Positions 5,416 to 11,032 of a stretch of 11,032 nt of DNA are shown here, in pieces. Location: assembly GCA_030593645.1 (NCBI GenBank), contig JAUVGT010000140.1, forward strand, positions 1 through 11,032, given 5' to 3'. The first letter of the stretch is position 1; each line of letters opens with the position of its first letter. Position numbers and translations under genes: made by a program. The notes under the pieces were generated by a model that saw only the letters and a list, made by a program, of their open reading frames with translations, made no database searches and had not been told where the DNA came from. This DNA comes from Deltaproteobacteria bacterium (lineage in GTDB: Bacteria; Desulfobacterota; Desulfobacteria; Desulfobacterales; JAUVGT01).

Positions 5416-5459
5416 ACGGTTGGAATTGAATTCTTTGACGGTTGGAATTGAATTCTTTG
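5416..5459 (+). repeat. Tandem duplication, two 22-bp units in the leader
   Basis: Bases 5416-5437 are repeated exactly at 5438-5459; each unit begins ACGGTTGGAATT and contains GAATTGAATTC, itself nearly symmetrical. It is located in the untranslated leader, 20 bp before ATG 5480. It could be a duplicated regulator site or a recent replication-slippage product. Confidence 0.85.
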
Positions 5460-5479
5460 AATGATAAAACGTTTAACAC

Positions 5480-6910
5480 ATGGGAAATAACGGATGGGTG
5501 GCAAAAATGGACAACCATAGACCTGAACTATTATCTCCCGATTTCGCGCGTCTGCTATTGAAATCGATGGCGGACGGAGTTTTTACACTTGATACCAGGG
5601 GGCGGATCACATCCTGGAATCCATCAATGGAGCTGATCACGGGATTTACCGCAAAGGAGGCGATCGGGAAGCCGTGTACAATGCTGAATTTCAATCGATG
5701 TTTCGGGGGAAAATGTCCCGCGGGTATTCATGAGTGTGAAATATTTTCCCATGGCAGTGTGGATGGAAAAGAATGTTTTTTGTGTCATAAAAGCGGCAAC
5801 AATATACCGGTTTTTAAAAACGCGCGGTTGATTAAAGATCACAATGGAAAAGTTCAGGGGATTGTGGAAACGATTACAAACCTTTCAGAACTGTATCAAG
5901 CCCGTTTATTCGCGGAAGCCGCCGGCCGCCGATTGGGCGAAATCCACCGGCTCGATAACATTATCGGTGAAAGCAATGTCATGCATCGGGTTTTTTCAGC
6001 CATCAAAGCGGCTGCCGTTAGTGAAGCCACCATACTTGTTCAAGGTGAAAGCGGAACAGGAAAAGAGCTGGTGGCAGGCGCCATTCACTATAACAGCAGC
6101 CGGGCTGATAAGCCCTTTGTAACAGTGAATTGCAGCGCATTGGCTGAATCGCTTCTGGAAAGCGAATTGTTTGGCCATGTCAAGGGTGCTTTTACCGATG
6201 CCAATCGTGATCGGACCGGCCGTTTTGAAGAGGCGGATGGCGGGACTCTTTTCCTTGATGAAATAGGGGAGATCAGTCCTTTAATACAAGTCAAACTTCT
6301 GCGTGCCATTCAGGAACGGGAAGTGGAGAGAGTCGGTGAATCGAAGAAACGAAAAATAAATATCAGGATCGTCACCGCGAGCAACAGGGATCTGTATGAA
6401 CTGGTGAAACGAGGAGAATTTAGAGAAGACCTCTATTACAGGTTAAAAGTGTTTCCCATAGATATCCCGCCCCTGTGTCAACGAAAAGTCGATATCCCGC
6501 CCCTGGCCAGGCATTTTATCAATATCCAGAACAAAAAAACAGGTAAGCAGATCAGCAGCCTGACCCAGTCTGCCATGAGAATTCTATTGGATTACAACTG
6601 GCCGGGAAACATCCGTGAACTTGAAAATGCGATTGAACATGCGTTTGTGCTCTGTACAGATGAGCACATTGATATCTTTGATCTGCCGGTTGAAATACGA
6701 CAAATGGAATACAGGGGCAAGGCGAGTTACCAATCCGTTCATATTCACGACTCAAAACCCGAAAAAAGAAAACTGACACGGGAATTTCTTATCGACGTTC
6801 TCGAGGATAGTGACTGGAATAAAGCGGAAGTGGGCCGCAGGGTTGGTTTAAGCCGGGCTTCGATCTGGAAATATATGAAAAAATGGGATATTCCGATGAA
6901 AAAACCCTAA
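5480..6910 (+). CDS. PAS-domain sigma-54-dependent activator with Cys-rich PAS
   Basis: A 476-residue enhancer-binding protein, paralogous to the one at 1348-2742. The PAS domain (about 20-135) carries six cysteines, C66, C74, C79, C86, C99 and C102, with a PC..RC...KC pattern. AAA+ domain (about 160-390): Walker A GESGTGK (189-195), contact loop GAFTDA (236-241), Walker B D260-E261, arginines R315 and R321. The Fis-type HTH lies at about 432-468. In the usually conserved PLRER segment the first Arg is C333 (PLCQRK), inside a 15-bp DNA repeat. ATG 5480 lacks a clear ribosome-binding site; ATG 5507, preceded by GGGTGG, is an equally good start and would remove 9 residues. The gene is first in an operon with a kinase and an NtrC-type regulator. 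The sensed signal is unknown; a thiol, metal or Fe-S-linked input is inference. Confidence 0.92.
   Translation: MGNNGWVAKMDNHRPELLSPDFARLLLKSMADGVFTLDTRGRITSWNPSMELITGFTAKEAIGKPCTMLNFNRCFGGKCPAGIHECEIFSHGSVDGKECFLCHKSGNNIPVFKNARLIKDHNGKVQGIVETITNLSELYQARLFAEAAGRRLGEIHRLDNIIGESNVMHRVFSAIKAAAVSEATILVQGESGTGKELVAGAIHYNSSRADKPFVTVNCSALAESLLESELFGHVKGAFTDANRDRTGRFEEADGGTLFLDEIGEISPLIQVKLLRAIQEREVERVGESKKRKINIRIVTASNRDLYELVKRGEFREDLYYRLKVFPIDIPPLCQRKVDIPPLARHFINIQNKKTGKQISSLTQSAMRILLDYNWPGNIRELENAIEHAFVLCTDEHIDIFDLPVEIRQMEYRGKASYQSVHIHDSKPEKRKLTREFLIDVLEDSDWNKAEVGRRVGLSRASIWKYMKKWDIPMKKP
6461..6505 (+). repeat. 15-bp direct repeat inside the activator gene
   Basis: GATATCCCGCCCCTG occurs at 6461-6475 and 6491-6505, an in-frame distance of 30 bp, and encodes DIPPL twice (in FPIDIPPLCQRKVDIPPLARHF). 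The family normally has similar but not identical IPPL and DIPLL segments here, so the exact DNA identity suggests local gene conversion or convergent codon use rather than an insertion. Confidence 0.6.
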
Positions 6911-8985
6911 CAGCAATTCTGATGAATATCTTTACCATTGAACTTTTTTTTGTTATTTTGATGATTATGCATGAAAAAAGCGAAAATTACAGTGAAAAAA
7001 TAGAACATTTAAACCTCGCGCTTCGCGCGATTCGAGATGTGAATCGCCTCCTGATCAGGGTAAAGGACCGGAAGCGCCTGCTTCAAAATATTTGTAACAT
7101 TTTAGTTAAAAACCGTGGGTACAACAAAGTCTGGCTCATTGTTCTGGATGCATCACACATGTTGGATGAGTACGCGGAAACCGGTATTGGTAAAGATTTT
7201 CTTCCCATCGTTGAAGAAATGAAACGCGGTAAATTTGTCGATTGCGCGCAAAGAGCGATCGAACAAACCAAGACTGTTCTGATTAAAAATCCGCCGTTAT
7301 CATGTACTGATTGCCCTTTATCATTGAAACACGCTGATTGGGGCACAATAACAGCACCTCTGATACATGAAAAAAAACGTTACGGTTTAATGTCTGTTTC
7401 GATACCCAAAGAACTGATTTCAGAAGACATTGAGCAGGCTCTTGTTGAAGAAATCGCCGGAGATATTGCATTTGGGCTCTATAGAATCAGACAGGAAGAA
7501 GAACATAAAAGGGCAGAAACCGCTCTTAAAAAAAGGGTCAAGGAACTGAACTACGTTTTCTCTTTTTCCAGCCTTGTTGAAAAACCAAATGTTTCACTGG
7601 AGCAGATACTTCAAGGTGCGGTTGATCTCATACCGTCTGCCATGCAGTTTCCAGAAACTACATGTGCCCGAATTACACTTGAGCACCAGGAGTTTAAAAC
7701 AGCTGGTTTTAAAAAAACAGATTGGATGCTGTCACATGCTATTACTTTTCACAATGAAAAAATTGGATTGCTGGAAGTTGGATTTCTAAAAAAACCAGAT
7801 GCCGATACCGGTCCCTTTATCAAAGAAGAAAAAAAACTGATAAATACCATTGCGGTAAGAGCAGGAAAAGTTATTGAGAGAAAAAGGGATAGAAAAGCGC
7901 TCGAACTGAGTGAAAAACAATTCAGAGACCTGGTTGAAAATTCACATACATGCATTTCTATTATTCAGAACAATCGGATCGTATATCAGAATCCGGAGCA
8001 TAAAAGACTTTTCGGAACGAGACCTGATTTTTTTATATTTAACAACTTCGACATGATTCATCCTGATGATGTTGAAGAGGCTCGTTATTCTTTCATTGAT
8101 ATTGAATCAGGAAAAATCGAAAACGCGGACATTGAATTCAGATTTTTTCCTGCCAAAAACTCAAATGCCGGCACTGAAATGATATGGGTACATTGTCGTT
8201 TAAGCTCAATTGAATATCAGGGGAAAGAGGCCATTTTAGTGAATTTGATGGATATTTCTCACACCAAAAAGCTTGAGCATCTGCTGAGGATTCAGGACAA
8301 AATGACATCTTTAGGTCGAGTGGCAGCCGGAATTGCCCATGAGATCAGAAATCCTCTTTCCGGCATCAATATTTATCTAAAGGCCATGGAAAAAGTATGC
8401 ACAAAAACCGAAAACCCAGAAAAAGTGGCTAAAATATTATTCCAACTCCAATCCGCTTCAAATAAGATTGAATCGGTGATTAAAAGAGTTATGGATTTCT
8501 CCAGGCCGGGTGAACCCAGCTTCATGATGATAGATATCAACCAGCCGGCTGAGGAGGCGATTAATCTTTCATCGGTCACACTAAGAAAAAGCGAAATTCA
8601 GTTGGATATAAATCTGGCTTCAAATTTGCCGAAATGTAACGCGGATTCTCATATGATTGAACAGGTGATACTTAATCTTATTGCAAATGCGTCAGAAGCC
8701 ATGAAAAATAAAACGACCGGCAAAAGGATAACGATTTCCACGTTATTGGAAAACGACACGGTTTGTATAGAGGTTTGTGATTCCGGCCCCGGCGTGCCGG
8801 AGCATTTAAAAAATATGATTTTTGATCCGTTTTATACCACAAAGAAACACAGCTCAGGAATAGGATTAAGTATCAGTCACAGGATTATCACTGACCATGG
8901 CGGTATTCTTGATGTGTTGTCTTCTACGCTCGGCGGCGCAAAGTTTATCGTCAAAATCCCAGGTCAATCAACGGAAAAATTGTAA
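6883..8985 (+). CDS. GAF-GAF-PAS sensor histidine kinase
   Basis: A 700-residue kinase. After a short hydrophobic N-terminus (about 9-29) come a GAF-like domain (about 40-205, with a C141-x2-C144 pair), a second GAF-like domain (about 215-335), a PAS domain (about 342-460), the HisKA dimerisation helix with phospho-acceptor H486 in GIAHEIRNPL, and the HATPase domain with N602 (N box), DSGPG (633-637, G1) and GIGL (659-662, G2). It overlaps the preceding activator gene by 28 bp and shares 1 bp (TAATG) with the next gene. The start is uncertain: ATG 6883, 6922, 6961 and 6967 are in frame and none has a good ribosome-binding site; starting at 6961/6967 would remove the hydrophobic stretch and make it fully cytosolic. 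The adjacent NtrC-type regulator is the obvious partner. Confidence 0.93.
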   Translation: MGYSDEKTLTAILMNIFTIELFFVILMIMHEKSENYSEKIEHLNLALRAIRDVNRLLIRVKDRKRLLQNICNILVKNRGYNKVWLIVLDASHMLDEYAETGIGKDFLPIVEEMKRGKFVDCAQRAIEQTKTVLIKNPPLSCTDCPLSLKHADWGTITAPLIHEKKRYGLMSVSIPKELISEDIEQALVEEIAGDIAFGLYRIRQEEEHKRAETALKKRVKELNYVFSFSSLVEKPNVSLEQILQGAVDLIPSAMQFPETTCARITLEHQEFKTAGFKKTDWMLSHAITFHNEKIGLLEVGFLKKPDADTGPFIKEEKKLINTIAVRAGKVIERKRDRKALELSEKQFRDLVENSHTCISIIQNNRIVYQNPEHKRLFGTRPDFFIFNNFDMIHPDDVEEARYSFIDIESGKIENADIEFRFFPAKNSNAGTEMIWVHCRLSSIEYQGKEAILVNLMDISHTKKLEHLLRIQDKMTSLGRVAAGIAHEIRNPLSGINIYLKAMEKVCTKTENPEKVAKILFQLQSASNKIESVIKRVMDFSRPGEPSFMMIDINQPAEEAINLSSVTLRKSEIQLDINLASNLPKCNADSHMIEQVILNLIANASEAMKNKTTGKRITISTLLENDTVCIEVCDSGPGVPEHLKNMIFDPFYTTKKHSSGIGLSISHRIITDHGGILDVLSSTLGGAKFIVKIPGQSTEKL

Positions 8986-10367
8986 TGATTTCATATTCCA
9001 TATTCATCATTGATGATGAAGAAACCATTCGAGACAGCCTGACCATGGCCATGGAAGGCGATTATAAGATACGCTCTTTTTCAAATGCTGAAGCGGCCCT
9101 TGAAAAAATGACCCAATCACCGCCCGATCTTATTCTTCTCGATATCGGCCTGCCGGGCATGAGCGGAATAGATGCCCTTGGTAAAATCAAGGAAACATTT
9201 TCCGATATTCCGGTTATTATGATCACCGCGTATGAAGATATAAATACTGTTATTTCCGCTATGAAGCTTGGAGCATATGATTATGTGGTAAAGCCGTTGC
9301 AGATGGATGGGCTTGAGGTAACCATTAATAATGCGATCGAAACAATCAGACTCAGAAAAGAAGTGCGTATACTTCAGGAAAAATACCTGCGGGAAAACCT
9401 TCCGTGTTTTATCGGGGAAAGCGACACGGTTCAGGACATGATGGAATTTTTACAAATGGTGGCCAAAAGCCCTGACACCCCCATCCTCATCCTCGGTGAA
9501 ACCGGAACCGGCAAAGAGCTGCTTGCCGGTGCGATCCATTACAGGAGTCCGAATTTCAAAGGAAATTTTGTTACGGTCAATTGTGCCGCCATCCCCAAAG
9601 ATTTGATTGAAAGTGAACTTTTCGGCTATAAAGAGGGAGCATTCAGCGGCGCCAGGTCATCCGGAAAAAAAGGATTGATTGAAGATGCTGAAAACGGCAC
9701 CCTTTTCCTTGACGAAATTGGTGACCTGAGTCTTGAAGCCCAGGCAAAATTATTGAGGTTCCTTGAAAGCGGTGAATTTTACCAAATCGGCAGTACGGAA
9801 AAACGACAGATTCGCACGCGTGTGGTTTCAGCAACCAATAAAGACCTTGTTCACATGACCCGAGAGGGCCTTCTCAGGAAAGACCTCTATTTCAGGATCA
9901 GCGTGATTCAATTAAAAGCGCCCTCCCTGACTGAACGGCGAAATGATATTATGCTTTTGGCTCACTACTTTTTAAGTCAGTTCAGCAGTAAATTTGAAAA
10001 GACGTTTACGGGAATTTCACACAAAGCCGCTGCTGCCCTGAAAAATCATAACTGGACCGGTAATGTACGCGAGTTAAAAAATATAATTGAAAGGGGGGTG
10101 TTGATCGGAAAGGGACCCGAGCTGATGCCCCATGATCTGGGATTTGATACGTTTCTGAAACCACAGGAACTGGAAAACAGCCATATGGAATTCCCCGGCC
10201 TGCCAGCCAGCGGCATTGACTTTCCGGCCTTACAAAACCGTTTTGAAAAGCACTATTTTGATGAAGCTGTGAAAATAACCGGCGGCAACGAAAGCAAGGC
10301 GGCAAAGCTTCTTAATCTCAACCTTCACACGTTCCGGTACCGCCGGAAGAAACTGCAAAACAAATAA
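8985..10367 (+). CDS. NtrC-family sigma-54-dependent response regulator
   Basis: A 460-residue protein. Receiver domain (1-120): acidic pair D10-D11, phospho-acceptor D53 in LILLDIGLPGM, T81 and K103. AAA+ domain (about 140-370): Walker A GETGTGK (171-177), contact loop GAFSGA (218-223; usual GAFTGA), Walker B D243-E244, arginines R298 and R304. The C-terminal Fis-type HTH (about 420-457) ends in LNLHTFRYRRKKL. The ATG overlaps the kinase stop codon (TAATG), indicating translational coupling and a cognate kinase-regulator pair. MITE copy C begins 20 bp after the stop. Its targets are not evident: the only strong -24/-12 promoter I found is at 1185-1200, next to another activator. Confidence 0.95.
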   Translation: MISYSIFIIDDEETIRDSLTMAMEGDYKIRSFSNAEAALEKMTQSPPDLILLDIGLPGMSGIDALGKIKETFSDIPVIMITAYEDINTVISAMKLGAYDYVVKPLQMDGLEVTINNAIETIRLRKEVRILQEKYLRENLPCFIGESDTVQDMMEFLQMVAKSPDTPILILGETGTGKELLAGAIHYRSPNFKGNFVTVNCAAIPKDLIESELFGYKEGAFSGARSSGKKGLIEDAENGTLFLDEIGDLSLEAQAKLLRFLESGEFYQIGSTEKRQIRTRVVSATNKDLVHMTREGLLRKDLYFRISVIQLKAPSLTERRNDIMLLAHYFLSQFSSKFEKTFTGISHKAAAALKNHNWTGNVRELKNIIERGVLIGKGPELMPHDLGFDTFLKPQELENSHMEFPGLPASGIDFPALQNRFEKHYFDEAVKITGGNESKAAKLLNLNLHTFRYRRKKLQNK

Positions 10368-10386
10368 TGATGATACACTTTTACTT

Positions 10387-10537
10387 GACGGTTTCGTAAA
10401 AAGTCCAACTTCTGCGTTGTGCTGCATTTCGCAATCATTCAACGTACTATAAGTACGCTTCATGATTACGAAATTTGCACGCCTTGAATTTGAACCTTTT
10501 ACGAAATCGTCTAATTCGGACTTTTTACGAGACCATC
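10387..10537 (+). repeat. MITE-like palindromic repeat, copy C, with 6-bp flanking duplication
   Basis: A 151-bp element beginning GACGGTTTCGTAAAAAGTCC and ending GGACTTTTTACGAGACCATC; the ends are inverted repeats matching at 18 of 20 positions. It is flanked by TTACTT on both sides (10381-10386 and 10538-10543), consistent with a target-site duplication. A second, inner copy of the terminal repeat lies at about 10491-10511. It lies between the convergent regulator and OsmC-family genes, where its long stem could work as a bidirectional terminator; no other terminator is evident there. Confidence 0.9.
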
Positions 10538-10606
10538 TTACTTTCATAACCGAAAAGCTGTGGACCGGCATTTTTCTCGCCGACCCAACCAGCGACAGGG
10601 GGATTC

Positions 10607-11011
10607 TTATCCGGTTATAAATTGTGTTTTAATTTCAACCCGTTCATTTAGACTGCGCTTTACAGGACATATTGCCATGGCTCTTTCTAACTTTTTTAAT
10701 AGCACGCCACCTATTTTTTCGGGATAGAATATTTCCAAACTGATTGTTTTAATCATCCTGGGATTTTCAGATAAAGTTTTTACTACTGAAATCCTGATCT
10801 TTTTTGGATCATACCCTTCACGCTCAAGAATGCTATCGATTGAAGTTAGAATACAAGTACCCAGTGCAGCTGAAATTAAATCAGTGGAGGAAAATGACTT
10901 TCCATTGCCGCCGTACTCTGGAGGCAAATCCGTTATAATTTCTGCATCAGCCAATTCATGCCTGATTTGGCATCGACCTTTATCATATAGTTGAATCGAA
11001 AACTTTGACAA
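10607..11011 (-). CDS. OsmC/Ohr-family protein
   Basis: A 134-residue OsmC-family protein with both family cysteines: C53 in SSTDLISAALGTC and C115 in the motif CPVKRSL. Members are thiol-dependent peroxide or hydroperoxide reductases or related small redox proteins; this one looks closer to the OsmC/YhfA group than to Ohr, but that is a motif-level impression. The start is TTG at 11011, chosen because GGGAG lies 7 nt upstream and the protein then begins MSKFSIQLYDKGR as family members do. Transcription converges on the regulator operon, with the MITE between them. Only 21 bp upstream is visible, so its promoter is outside the window. Confidence 0.88.
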   Translation of the reverse strand: MSKFSIQLYDKGRCQIRHELADAEIITDLPPEYGGNGKSFSSTDLISAALGTCILTSIDSILEREGYDPKKIRISVVKTLSENPRMIKTISLEIFYPEKIGGVLLKKLERAMAICPVKRSLNERVEIKTQFITG

Positions 11012-11032
11012 TAAAGTACTCCCGGTGTTAGC

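Noticed and set aside
1..11032. CRISPR array, tRNA or rRNA genes
   Set aside because: No regularly spaced repeat series beyond two tandem units, and no tRNA- or rRNA-like sequence was recognised by eye.

Overview
The window looks like chromosomal DNA of an anaerobic deltaproteobacterium of the sulfate-reducer type (Desulfobacterota). This is inferred from content: three sigma-54 enhancer-binding activators in 11 kb, a NifX-family / MinD-ATPase module resembling the orp (orange protein) loci of Desulfovibrio, a CoA-disulfide-reductase-type flavoprotein next to a thioredoxin, and a family of ~150-bp palindromic repeats. No marker gene fixes the species.

Left part (1-2742, all minus strand): a PAS-AAA+-Fis sigma-54 activator (1348-2742) lies upstream of a small operon. 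The operon encodes a NifX/ORP-like protein (683-1153), a tiny Gly/Lys-rich DUF5320-like protein (571-747), a stand-alone receiver protein (128-496) and the start of a MinD-type ATPase (cut at base 1). The intergenic region has a near-perfect -24/-12 promoter (1185-1200) and a perfect 8-bp-arm palindrome about 140 bp upstream of the predicted transcription start. That is textbook geometry for activation by the neighbouring enhancer-binding protein.

Middle part (3003-4992, minus strand): a thioredoxin (CAPC active site) is followed, after 322 bp holding two strong hairpins, by an FAD/NAD(P)H disulfide reductase of the CoA-disulfide reductase/NADH oxidase family.

Right part (5358-10367, plus strand): a consensus-like sigma-70 promoter with phased repeats leads into a three-gene signalling operon. 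Its genes are a second Cys-rich PAS sigma-54 activator (5480-6910), a GAF-GAF-PAS histidine kinase (6883-8985) and an NtrC-type response regulator (8985-10367). The genes overlap at both junctions. An OsmC-family protein (10607-11011, minus strand) closes the window.

Three copies of a MITE-like element (about 2786-2983, 5014-5164, 10387-10537) sit at boundaries between transcription units. Two of them have clean direct-repeat flanks of 6-7 bp, which indicates transposition. Copy B lies 21 bp upstream of the thioredoxin start codon.

Points most worth a second look: the self-contained sigma-54 activator/UAS/promoter/ORP-like module; an in-frame A AAA AAA slippery heptamer where three reading frames overlap; cysteine clusters in the PAS domains of both non-phosphorelay activators; and the mobile palindromic repeats.
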